The translations under genes were made by a program, and so were the position numbers. A DNA stretch of 64,000 bases from Agrostemma githago (taxonomy: Eukaryota > Streptophyta > Magnoliopsida > Caryophyllales > Caryophyllaceae): positions 48,564,953 to 48,628,952 of the forward strand of contig OY288256.1 of the NCBI GenBank assembly GCA_958450325.1. Direction: 5' to 3'. Every line of letters starts with the position of its first letter. Positions within the stretch are counted from its first letter, which is position 1. Under the pieces are notes generated by a model. That model did not search any database and was not told the DNA's origin. It saw only the letters and a program-made list of their open reading frames with translations. Of the stretch, positions 45,713 to 55,570 are shown in pieces.

Positions 45713-48011
45713 TGTAGACACCCACATTTTGACCGCCAGGTGTCTATAGTAGGTACCGCCAAACACCCGATGATGATCGGAGGCAAACATGCTTTAATGA
45801 CTCGGATATGGGCTCGAAATCATGGGCATTTGGTTTAGGCTTATTACGGAGTACATATCTTACAAAACCAACCTCAAATCCAGGCCCAGTGGGTCGTTTC
45901 GAGTCAAATGAGACTAATTTGGGTCGATTCCGACACCAGGGGTAAACCGTCTTTTTACGACCGAGTCAAAACCCGGTCAAAAATATTCTCGAGACACGTG
46001 AGTCAGCCGTGACACCTCACATGGCTGATTCGGTCCCAAATAATACAAAAATCAGCTTTCATAAATATTAAACAAATCCGTATAAGGATAGAATTCGATC
46101 TCAAGTAGAAATTCTATCCGAAAACCGAAACAAATCGCCAACCAAGCTCAAACACTCGGCCAAACAGCCGAGACACTCCCCAACCAGCCGAGTTACTTGG
46201 CTTCTCCACCAAGAAACGAGACTTTCGTTCCCTTTCGAACTCTCGCGTTTCCTATCCAAACCGGTATTTCTTGTCACACAAGCAAGACTACCTCGACCCC
46301 TATAAATAGGACCTCCCGTCCAACACAAAAAACACGATTTCAGACAACGATTCTACACAACAATTACACATCGTAAATCTACCATTCACATATCCTTAAC
46401 ATCTAGTAAGAATTCCCGACGTAATCCCGAAGTAGTCTCGAAAATACCGACGAAACCGACCCCATCATCCGGCCGAACCCACCGTCACCTCACACATAAA
46501 AAAACGCACCAAACCGACACCTTAACTCATCCCGCATCATCTCGACGCTCCCGTGCCTAAGCCACCGTCCGACGAGCTCTATACCGAGAAAGTAAAGCCT
46601 GTAGGTTGAGGGTGTAAATCAAACCCGATTCTTCTCCTTTCTCTCTCTCTCACGTCTTTTTTCCTTTTTTCGTCCGTCACTTTTTTTTTTACGAGTCGTC
46701 GGTTGTTTCGTATTATTAATATGGGTCGTTCGTCACATATTTTTATTTATTACTAATAATCGATACTACAAAAAATTATTTTTATAACGTTCTTAAAATA
46801 CGATACCGATTCTCTAATCGAATATCGTATTTACAAGAACTAAATTAATTAATTCTCGCTGATGCTAACAAAATCATTACATCTTTTTTTAACAAAATTC
46901 GATGATTTTAAACGCGGAGAGAATTAACATCTTTTTCGTTCAAATTCTTTTTTTTACTTTTCGCTCAAAACAAACTTTTTTTAAAACTTTTTCTAAAACA
47001 TTCCGACTATTCGATATCGATTTCATAATCGAATATCGAATACGACGAATATCGAAAATATAAATCGAGTATGAATTAATCCATATTTGTACACGATTTA
47101 TAAAAATTGACGATTATCGACAAATAAAAAAAACCGGCAGGCCACCACGGGTCGCGCGCCTGTCAGGCGACCCGCGCGGCAGCCTGATTCGTCGACTTCT
47201 TCTTTTTTTTTGTTTCCTCGCTTTTCTATTTTTTATTCTTTTCGAGTATTACATAAAAAGCGACTTTCGCGACATATTTCGATAAATACTTTTTTCGACC
47301 TCGGTCAACACGTGTTAATCCATCACGTGTCATAAACCTTTTTCAAAATCATGCATATTATTTATTTACATTTTTATTCGATTTATTCATCGTTACTAAC
47401 TCGTTTTCTCGTGTTTGTAGCAATTTTATTTTATTTTGTTTTTTATCGTTTTATTAGACTAAAACGACTTCACATGCTAAAATAACTTTGACGTTATTAG
47501 TTTAATATGCATTAAACGACTTAGCAACCCACTTATTTATTTTTCTCACATGCTTAGGAAAATAATGTTTGCATATCATTCAACCGTCGAACTAACCCGT
47601 GTACACCAAAAACGAATGATATCTTAGTAAAGGCCGCTAAGTGCGGGCGGGGTTGGGTGTCTCAGTGAACTTCCCAACACGTACCCTCACCCCTTACTCA
47701 GAACCATGGTTTCCGGATGTCCGAATCCATTGGCAACGAGAGTCATTCAATACACGGTATCCGATAATGTCGGTATCGGTATCGTAATGCAAAGGGACGA
47801 GCCCAATAAACTCTGACATCGGAAATGGGCCGTATTTTGTATACGGCCCACTACGACATAGAGTGGGCTCGAACGGTTCCGAATAACCACAAAATTCGGT
47901 GGCGACTCCTACTTCGATTTAAATTTCAATTTGACCATCTCATATGGAGATTCATTCGCCTCCCCAAACCCGCGCGTGGCCGCGTCGGGGTGGACCTATG
48001 TCATGTCCACA
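45713..48011 (+). mobile_element. Array LTR6 (outer 3' LTR, 2299 bp)
   Basis: It ends TGTCCACA, is followed directly by the CAGGG duplication and has no PBS, so it closes the array. It carries an extra CGAATACGACGAATATC stretch near 47036, also found in the autonomous LTR (near 53488) but not in LTR1-5. It shares AACAAAATTCG and CGATTTAT with LTR1. Confidence 0.93.
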
Positions 48012-48016
48012 CAGGG
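48012..48016. other. Target-site duplication, right copy (CAGGG)
   Basis: Matches 14265-14269. The LINE coding frame resumes directly after it. Confidence 0.93.
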
Positions 48017-48525
48017 TCGGCTAGCAACCGTGGATAAAATGCAGACTAAGGGCATATCTATTCCAAATAGATGTATCCTTTGCAAGGAAGACAATGAGAC
48101 CCATGCGCATTTGTTTTTCAAGTGCAAGTGTGCGAAAGAAATATGGCAGCGCTTAAAGGAATGGATAGGAGTAAAAGGGAGAACAAATGACTTGAAAATA
48201 GAATTACGGTGGTGTGCAGCAAAGAGAAGGAGGAAGCACTGGCAACATATGTGGTATGGCAGTACACTCATAGCAACTATTTATCACATTTGGATTGAGC
48301 GCAATATGAGAATTTTCACAAACAATGATCGGCCTTGTAAAGGATTAGTTAATCAAGTCAAATTTGAGGTTTTTACTAGACTAAGAAGTAGAGGTGTTGA
48401 CCTTAATACTTGTATTTTGCATTGAGTGTAGCTTGTTACACTCTAGGGGTTAGATCTTTGTAAGACTAGTCTCTTCTTTACCCTTTATGGATGAATAAGA
48501 GTCATAACTTTTCTTGCAAAAAAAA
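48017..48525 (+). pseudogene. LINE fragment, part 2: zf-RVT region, 3' UTR and poly(A)
   Basis: This continues the LINE frame of 13305-14269. It begins RLATVDKMQTKG and carries the zinc-binding motif CILCKEDNETHAHLFFKC (about 48074-48127) typical of the zf-RVT domain after plant LINE RTs. A C-terminal stretch (IYHIWIERNMRIF) follows and ends at the TGA at 48423-48425. About 90 bp of 3' UTR and an A8 tail at 48518-48525 complete a LINE 3' end. This part has no internal stop. Confidence 0.87.
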
Positions 48526-48551
48526 TAATAAATTAATTAATTAATAGTAAC

Positions 48552-48583
<32 letters not shown>

Positions 48584-49888
48584 TAATTAATTAATAATAA
48601 TAGTAATAACAACAACAACAACATAGTACTCACTCCAATTCATTTGATTTGTACTTTTGTTTTTTTCGTACTTGGCAATAGAAAATGTTATGTATATATC
48701 TTTGATTACGTAATATACAAAATTTATATTTTGATATTGTTAAATCTTAATACAATACAATAATATCCATATGTTATTTTATATGTGTGTACGTGTGTGT
48801 GTGTGTATATATACAACGTAAATTAATCGTAATGATATTGAGAGTGATTTGTAAATTTTTGAATGTAATATCTATTTCAAGACCTCAAAATATTATGGAT
48901 TGCATATTAATAATTATTATAATAACAATGATGATACAAAAACGGAGTTACTCTTCGCAGTACCAATTTTACTCGACGCAGTACTCTTTGTACATATTTT
49001 TCCATTATATGCCCTCCACCAGAAAAAAGAAGTATTGCTCTTACTCTCTGACCTCTATACTATAACCCTAAAAATCATTCAATTTTTTCAATTATCATCG
49101 ATTCATTTCAATACTAAATATACAGCTCATTCAATTTATCAAATTTATAAGATTATAGATACAAGTTTGATCGAAAAATAGGTATGGATTGTTATTTATC
49201 CCTAATTATTGAAATTAGGGTTATAGATATCGTTCAATTTTTTCAATTATATCAAATCCCTAATTATTGAAATTAGGGTTACAGAAATCATTCAGTTTTC
49301 CAATATCATCGATTTCCCCAATTCTACTTATACAAATCATTCAATTTATTAATTCATAAGATTATGAATACGAGTTAGATTGAAGAGCAATTATAAAATA
49401 ATTATTGAAATTAGTTTTTTTGTCTGACCTTATTTTTTACTTACGTAGTACGGTCGTAATTGTTTTTACAAAAAAAATGTTACAAATTGAACAAAATGTA
49501 CTCAATCAAAGTTTAAAAAAAATGTTTGAACAAATGTACTGCGTCTTATAAGAATACGAAAGGAAAACAAAATGTACTGCGTAAAAGTAAAAAAAAAGAT
49601 GTACTGTATTGAGTTAAATAGATTAAGTGGAAAGAAGAGAAAAAGGAGAGAAAGAGAGGAAAAAAGAAAAGATGAATTTGAGGGGAGGGGAAATGAGAGG
49701 GGTAAAATTGGAAATGTCGTACTGCGTCGGGTAAAACGCGTACTTCGAAGAGTAAAACCCTAAAAAAATAGAAAATAATAATAATAACGATAATAATAAC
49801 AACGACGATGACGATGATAATAATAATTTTTTATTATTATTAACATGAAGAGATAGAGAAATAAAAGTAACAACAACAACAACAACAA

Positions 49889-49924
<36 letters not shown>

Positions 49925-49930
49925 CATTAT
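48526..49930. other. AT-rich intergenic DNA with simple repeats
   Basis: No gene is seen. It holds (ATTA)n and (AAT)n/(ATT)n tracts (48526-48625), a GT/TA tract near 48785-48815, a degenerate direct repeat of about 200 bp (about 49075-49180 and 49285-49395), and two palindromes CCCTAAT...ATTAGGG (49200-49220 and 49258-49278). A purine-rich stretch follows (49625-49705), then (AAT)/(AAC)/(ATT) tracts from 49775. Confidence 0.7.
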
Positions 49931-49933
49931 TAT

Positions 49934-49970
49934 TAATTTTTTATGAAAAGAAACTTGCATTAATATCGAA

Positions 49971-50040
<70 letters not shown>
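49934..50040 (-). repeat. Minus-strand LINE 3' end plus (AAT)n microsatellite
   Basis: About 38 bp (49934-49971) resemble the inverted 3' end seen at 50543-50585 (CTTGCATTAAT). They sit between an (ATT)n tract at 49889-49925 and an (AAT)n tract at 49972-50040. Confidence 0.5.
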
Positions 50041-50041
<1 letters not shown>

Positions 50042-50043
<2 letters not shown>

Positions 50044-50220
50044 CTCTGCTTCAGCGGATTCGGAAATTCGCCTTATCACAAGATGCTGGAGCGCGTGCCG
50101 CAGTTCATATTTTCACTAGAATTAGCTTTGTAATTGCTAAGGGAGTGGGGGCCCAGATAGTATCTCGACTTCCCTCTAACTTCTTGTAATTTGTTCTGGT
50201 GTTTAATGCGAGTTCCGTTA
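50042..50220 (+). pseudogene. RTE-like LINE C-terminal fragment (+ strand)
   Basis: An open stretch of about 43 codons ends in IVSRLPSNFL and a TAA (50187-50189), followed by a short 3' UTR and an A/AAT-rich tail. The same C-terminus occurs inverted at 50578-50997. Family is inferred from the shared C-terminus and simple-repeat tail. Confidence 0.55.
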
Positions 50221-50284
50221 AAAAAAAATAATAATAAAAAAAAAAATAATAATAATAATAATCACCTTGTATGTGGGAGGTCTC

Positions 50285-50345
<61 letters not shown>

Positions 50346-50445
50346 CAATGACAATGACAATGACAATGACAATAATAATAATTAATTGTAATTTGTTTCG
50401 ATCTTAATGCAACTTTTGTTTCATAAAAATAAATAAATAATATAA

Positions 50446-50542
<97 letters not shown>
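50221..50542. repeat. Microsatellite block (AAT)n, (AATGAC)n and (ATT)n with an embedded LINE-like 3' end
   Basis: (AAT)n at about 50286-50330, a (TGACAA)n run at 50331-50370, a short LINE-like 3' end at 50381-50435 (TGTAATTTGTTTCGATCTTAATGC at its start), and a pure (ATT) run of about 31 repeats at 50447-50541. Confidence 0.85.
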
Positions 50543-51030
50543 TTAATAAACGGAGCTTGCATTAATAACAAAACAAATTACAAGAAGTTAGTGGGTAGCC
50601 GAGATACTATCTGGGCACTCACTCCCTTAGCAATAGAAAAACTAAGACGAGTAAAAATAAATGCAGCTGCGCGAGCTCCCACGTCCTGAGAGATAGAGAA
50701 TTTCTGAACCCGCTTGAGTAATGCAGCGGCCTCCGCGTCGAGCTCCCCTAGGGAAGAGAAAGAGAAAGGAAGAAACTCATACCCAGACTTGGTGCAAAAA
50801 TCTCCATACTTGGCGCACTTGCGCTGAGCAGCATCAGCGACCGCGCGACCAGGCAGAAAATCAGACATCGCGGACTGAGCCAATGGGGACGACCCTGTCA
50901 GATCAACACACACATCGCGCCCCCTGTCCCAGGAATACAGAAGCAAATCCGCCGGGCGAAGGGGCTTGTCATGCCCATCAATCAAACCGACATCCACCTC
51001 TTTACCGGCCGAAATACCAGATCGGAAGCA
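50543..51030 (-). pseudogene. RTE-like LINE C-terminal fragment (- strand)
   Basis: This is a 139-codon open frame on the minus strand (50997-50578). Motifs are RPADLLLYSWDRG, VCVDLTGSSPLAQ, FLPFSFSSLGELD and KGVSAQIVSRLP. I recognise this as the C-terminal region found in plant RTE-type LINE proteins. The 3' end (50543-50577) runs into the (ATT)n tract. The 5' side is cut by another (ATT)n tract at 51031. It is a truncated copy. Confidence 0.6.
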
Positions 51031-51077
51031 GATTATTATTATTATTGTTATTATTATTATTACTATTATTATTATTA

Positions 51078-51136
<59 letters not shown>

Positions 51137-51150
51137 GTTGTTGTTGTTGA
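51031..51150. repeat. (ATT)n / (GTT)n microsatellite
   Basis: About 105 bp of ATT repeats with scattered GTT and ACT variants, ending in GTTGTTGTTGTTG. Confidence 0.95.
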
Positions 51151-51654
51151 ATATTATTTTAGGAGCTGAGCTGAAAATATTAGAGCTGAGCTGAGCTTAT
51201 AGGAGCTGGGCTGAGCTGATAGAAGCTGAGCTGGTCTGAAATGGCTGAAAATAAGCCGAAAAGAACAGGGCCTTACATTACCTTTATTATCTCTCTTTTT
51301 CATCCTCTTTATTTCTCACAAGGTCACATTACTCCATTTTTCTTTCCATCCAAAAACTCATTTTATTCTCCCCTTAATTGAACCACGCATTTGTTATGAA
51401 TCTTGCAACACACGCATTCAACTCTGACCTTAATGAAATGTGACTTTTTTCAACAACGACTGTGACTTTGAAGAACAACGACTGTGACTTTGCTCATATA
51501 ACTGCGTGCTTATGACTGTGACTTTCCACAACAACAACCGTGACTTTGCTCATATAACAGCATGATTGTTAAAGATTAACACCCAAAAAATATAAGAACT
51601 ACAAGTACAAAAAACCAAAATGCAATAGTCAACAACAAAAAAAACGACAGTAAT
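51151..51654. repeat. GAGCTGAGCT-rich stretch and unassigned DNA
   Basis: Short direct repeats of GAGCTGAGCT (51162-51240) resemble the subterminal repeats of some DNA transposons. A no-gene stretch follows, then a doubled motif CTGTGACTTTG...CATATAAC (51468-51560). No terminal inverted repeats were identified. Confidence 0.5.
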
Positions 51655-52167
51655 TGTAGACACCCGCATTTTGACTGTCAGGTGTCTATAGCAGTTCCCG
51701 ACAAACACCCGATGATGATCGGACGCAAACATGCTTTTATATATTCGGAAACGGGCTCAAAATCATTGGCATTTGGCTTGGGCTCATTATGGAGTACATA
51801 TCTCACAAAACCGACCTCAAAATCAGGCCCAGTGGGTCGTTTCGAGTCAAATAAGACTAATTTGGGTCGATTCCGGCACCAGGGGTAAAACCGTCTTTTT
51901 ACGACCGAGTCAAAACCCGGTCAAAGATTTTCCCGAGACACATGAGTCAGCCGTGACACCTATCCAAGACTTTTTTAGTAGAAAGTCCCCGCGCCATTAT
52001 CGACATCTATCCAGGTATGATTTCTATCCTATGGCTGGCGAGCCCTTCACGCAAGTCTAATGGACTCTAAACGACCCGATCGGAAGTCTGCCAGGTCTTA
52101 ATCCTCGATTGGCCTGGTAGCTACTCTGACTTTCGCCTTGTCCAAGCCTCAGTCAGAGTGGGGGCTC
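51655..52167 (+). mobile_element. Truncated Tat-like unit: LTR start fused to internal 3' tail
   Basis: 51655-51960 matches the first 306 bp of the LTR (TGTAGACACCCGC...). It then jumps to the last 207 bp of the internal region (51961-52167), including the pre-PPT hairpin and the PPT before 52168. Most of the LTR and all of the coding region are deleted. It shares the next LTR with the autonomous element. Confidence 0.85.
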
Positions 52168-54486
52168 TGTAGACACCCACATTTTGACCGCCAGGTGTCT
52201 ATAGTAGGTCCCGCCAAACACCCGATGATGATAGGACGCAAACGTGCTTTAATGGGCTCGGATATGGGCTCGAAATCATGGACATTTGGTTTAGGCTTAT
52301 TACGGAGTACAAATCTCACAAAACGGACCTCAAATCCAGGCCCAGTGGGTCGTTTCGAGTCAAATGAGACTAATTTGAGTCGATTCCGACACCAGGGGTA
52401 AAACCGTCTTTTAGCGACCGAGTCAAACCCGGTCAAAGATATTTTTCCCGAGTCCCACGGTCTGGCCGTGACCCTACACGTCCAAATCGGACTCAGACAC
52501 TACAAAAATCAGCCTCAAATAATATTAAACAAATCCGTTTAAGGATAGGATTCGATCTTAAGTAGGAATCCTATCCGGAAACCGATTCAGAGATCGATCA
52601 AACCCCCAGAACTCGGCTGAAACAGCCGAAATACTCCCACCAGCCGAGTATCCTTGCCTTACTCACCAAGAAACGAGAAGTTTATTTCCTCACGAACTCT
52701 CGTGTTTCCTATCCAAACCGGTGTTTCTTGTCACACAAGCAAGACCACCGCAATTCCTATAAATAGGACCTTACGTCTGACAATTCAACGGACATGAAAT
52801 ATCAACACCATAATCCCGACGCACAATAATTTTTCAGAACTCGTATCTAAAAAATAAGTCTCGAAATCCACGTCCGAAGGAATACCGAAATAGCAACCAA
52901 AAAACCGACGAATCCATCCCGTCCAATCCGGCCGATCCACGCCTCACATACATACACAAAAACGTCCCAAAAACCGACACCTTAACTCACCCACATCATC
53001 TCGACGCTCACGTGCCCAAGCCACCGTCCGACGAGCCCTATTCCGAGTAAACAAAGCATGTAGGTTGAGGGTGCAAATCAAACCCGTCTTTTCTCCTTCC
53101 TCTCTCCCTAATCTCACGTTTTTTTTTCTTTCGTCCGTCGTTTTATTTATTTGTTCGTCGGTCGTCTAATTATTAATATGGGTCGTTCATCGCAGCATAT
53201 TTTTATTTATTTTCGATAATAAAACTATTTTCATATAACGTTCTTAAAATACGATACCGATTCTCTAATCGAATATCGTATCTACAAGAACTAAATTAAT
53301 TTATTCTCGTTGATGCTAAATAAAATCGTTACATCTTTTTAAACAAAATTCGACGATTTTTAACGCGGAGAGAATTAACATCTTTTTCGTTCAAAATTCT
53401 TTTTTTTATTTTTTTTCTTTCGTTCAAAACGAACTTTTTTTCAAAACTTTTTCTAAAGTCATTCCGAGTATTCGATATCGATTTAATAATCGAATATCGA
53501 ATACGACGAATATCGAAAATATAAGTCGAGTATAAATTAATCCATATTTGTACGCGATTTATAGGAATTAACGGTTTTCGAACAAAATAAAAAAAACCCG
53601 GCAGACCACCACGCGGGTCGCGCGCCTCTCAGGCGACCCGCGCGGCGGCCTGGTTCGCCCGACCTCCTTTTTCTCGTTTCTTCGCTTTTCTATTTTTAAT
53701 TCCTTTCGAACATTACATTAAAATGCGACCTTCGCAACATATTTCAATAAATCCTTTTTTTCGACCTCGGTCAACACGTGTTAATCAATCACGTGTCATA
53801 AACCTTTTCTAAAAATCATGCATATTTATTATTTATATCTTTATTCAATTTATTCATCGTTACTAACTCGTTTTCTCGTGTTTGTAGCTTTTTTATTTGT
53901 TTTTATCGTTTTATTAGACTAAAACGAATTCACATGCTAAAATAACTTTGACGTTATTAGTTTAAACATGCATTAAATGACTTAGCAACCCACTTTATTT
54001 TTCTCACATGCTTAGGAAAATAATGTTTGCATATCATTCAACCGTCGAACTAACCCGTGTACACCAAAAACGAACGATATCTTAGTAAAGGCCGCTAAGT
54101 GCGGGCGGGGTTGGGTGTTCTTAGTGAACTTCCCAACACGTACCCTCACCCCTTACTCAGAACCATGGTTTCCGGATGTCCGAATCCATTGGCAACGAGA
54201 GTCATTCAATATACGATTAACCGCCCAGTCGGCATCGGTATCGATATGCAAAGGGACGAGCCCAATAAACTCTGACATCGGAAATGGGCCGTATTTTGTA
54301 TACGGCCCACTACGACATAGAGTGGGCTCGAACGGTTCCGAATAACCACAAAATTCGGTGGCGACTCCTACTTCGATTTAAATTTCAATTTGACCATCTC
54401 ATATGGAGATTCATTCGCCTCCCCAAACCCGCGTGTGGCCGCGTCGGGGTGGACCTATGTCATGTCCACACTATATCATGTCCACA
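52168..54486 (+). mobile_element. LTR of the autonomous Tat element (2319 bp), shared with the truncated unit
   Basis: It starts TGTAGACACC after a PPT and ends TCCACA before a PBS. TATAAATA is at 52758-52765 and the GC hairpin at 53612-53642. It is clearly homologous to the array LTRs over its whole length but diverged. Its last 32 bp are a tandem duplication of a 16-bp end (54455-54470 and 54471-54486, one mismatch). Confidence 0.92.
52758..52765 (+). promoter_or_regulatory. TATA box of the autonomous LTR
   Basis: TATAAATAGG, in the same context as the TATA of array LTR2-6 (20485 in LTR2). The predicted transcript would start about 30 bp downstream and run through the PBS and gag-pol. Confidence 0.7.
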
Positions 54487-54489
54487 ATT

Positions 54490-54509
54490 TGGCGACTCCG
54501 CTGGGGATT
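54490..54509 (+). promoter_or_regulatory. Primer-binding site of the autonomous element
   Basis: TGGCGACTCCGCTGGGGATT, three bases after the LTR end. It fits the 3' end of plant tRNA-Arg and differs from the array PBS at one central position and the last base. Confidence 0.78.
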
Positions 54510-55570
54510 AGCTGATACGTTACTGACCTTCAGCATCCTCAGGGTGAGACTCGAATAGAAATCGTTTGACTAGTCCAATACGCGTTTTAGTTTTACGGTT
54601 CATGCATAACCCGATATTCTTCTGGGCCGGTACTGGTGACCGACGTCCCACTATACTATCGATGTAGTCCAACTTGGATATGTCGAAGGTGTCCATTAGC
54701 CGATTCGTATGGGTTTTACGGCATGTTCTAAGCTCAACTCGACTTAGGAAGTCCGCCCCGATTCTCGATAGGCTGTGTACACTGGTATAGACCCTTTCAG
54801 ACTGACCGAGACTTAGATTAGAGCATACATGGTGTCATTATACTGTTTCCATGACTACGTGCTACCTGATCCACAAGTCTTATTTTCAAACCGTCTTTTT
54901 CAAAAATTGCATCTTTTTCAAAATATCCAATTTCAAAACCCGGGACATATACCGAATTTAGGATCAACGATTTTACTCAAAATAGCCTATTTTTAGCCGG
55001 TATTATGCCCATTTCAAAACTCGAAAATATTTTCGAACCTTTCAAACCCATCATCCGGCCCGTTTCTTCTCGTTTTTCCGAAAAAAAGGCCGGACTCCTC
55101 GCCCCGATTTTACTCGGGCTTTCAAAAATCGATTTTAAAACTTTCCTCTTCTTAGGACTTCCCGTATTTAGCAGTGTCGGGTCATGTCTTAAGTTGTCAA
55201 GTCATCTAGCGTCGAAACTCCGTCGATCTTACATCACGGATTTCCTCCCTATCCCAGTCCGCCTTATTATACTAAGGCAAGGCCCACCTACGTAGGACAT
55301 ACTCTTACAAGGGTCGGCCCGTCTACACAATCGAGTCTAGAAGTCTGGGGAATGTCTCACGTAATCCTCCTTTCGAACAGGGCCCAGCCCACACAGCTGG
55401 ATCCTAAAGGAGGCCCACCTTTCACAAGTCATCCGTCTAGATGTCTTTTCCGAGTCGTTTCCTCTCTAGTCTTTCTTTTCCCCTTGCTCGGGATGCACTG
55501 TTGTTCTAAGGTTTGGGCCAGTTGCTGATTACACGGTGTTCTTACAGACAGGCCGCCTCACACCCGAACC
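54510..55570 (+). other. 5' leader of the autonomous element
   Basis: About 1.06 kb of non-coding leader between the PBS and the gag ATG. It aligns with the array leaders (for example 22207-23170), so it probably holds signals needed in cis, such as packaging. The short frame 55005-55295 has no recognisable domain. Confidence 0.75.

Larger units (their letters stand above)
14270..48011 (+). mobile_element. 33.7-kb tandem array of a non-autonomous Tat-like LTR element (6 LTRs, 5 internal regions)
   Basis: Six LTRs start at 14270, 19897, 26344, 32815, 39261 and 45713, giving unit lengths of 5627, 6447, 6471, 6446 and 6452 bp plus a final LTR of 2299 bp. Each of the first five LTRs is followed by a tRNA-Arg-type PBS, and each of the last five is preceded by a polypurine tract. 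The internal LTRs thus serve as 3' and 5' LTR at once. No gag, pol or antisense PMD gene is present. A single 5-bp duplication (CAGGG) flanks the whole array, which shows one integration followed by growth in place, or integration as an array. Confidence 0.93.

Noticed and set aside
14270..48011. CRISPR-like or ordinary satellite array
   Set aside because: Units are 6.4 kb with LTR, PBS and PPT, in plant DNA; no short repeat-spacer structure exists.
14270..48011. Assembly artefact as the explanation for the array
   Set aside because: Not excluded, but units differ by private substitutions, a 26-bp duplication, two deletions and a foreign insert, and the outer duplication is precise; simple collapse or expansion would give identical units.
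48626..49763. Stowaway-like MITE (ACTCACTCCAATTCATTTG at the left)
   Set aside because: The left motif only loosely resembles such ends, and no matching inverted right end was found.
49760..49960. Minus-strand frame of poly-Ile/Leu
   Set aside because: Translation of ATT/AAT microsatellite; not protein-coding.
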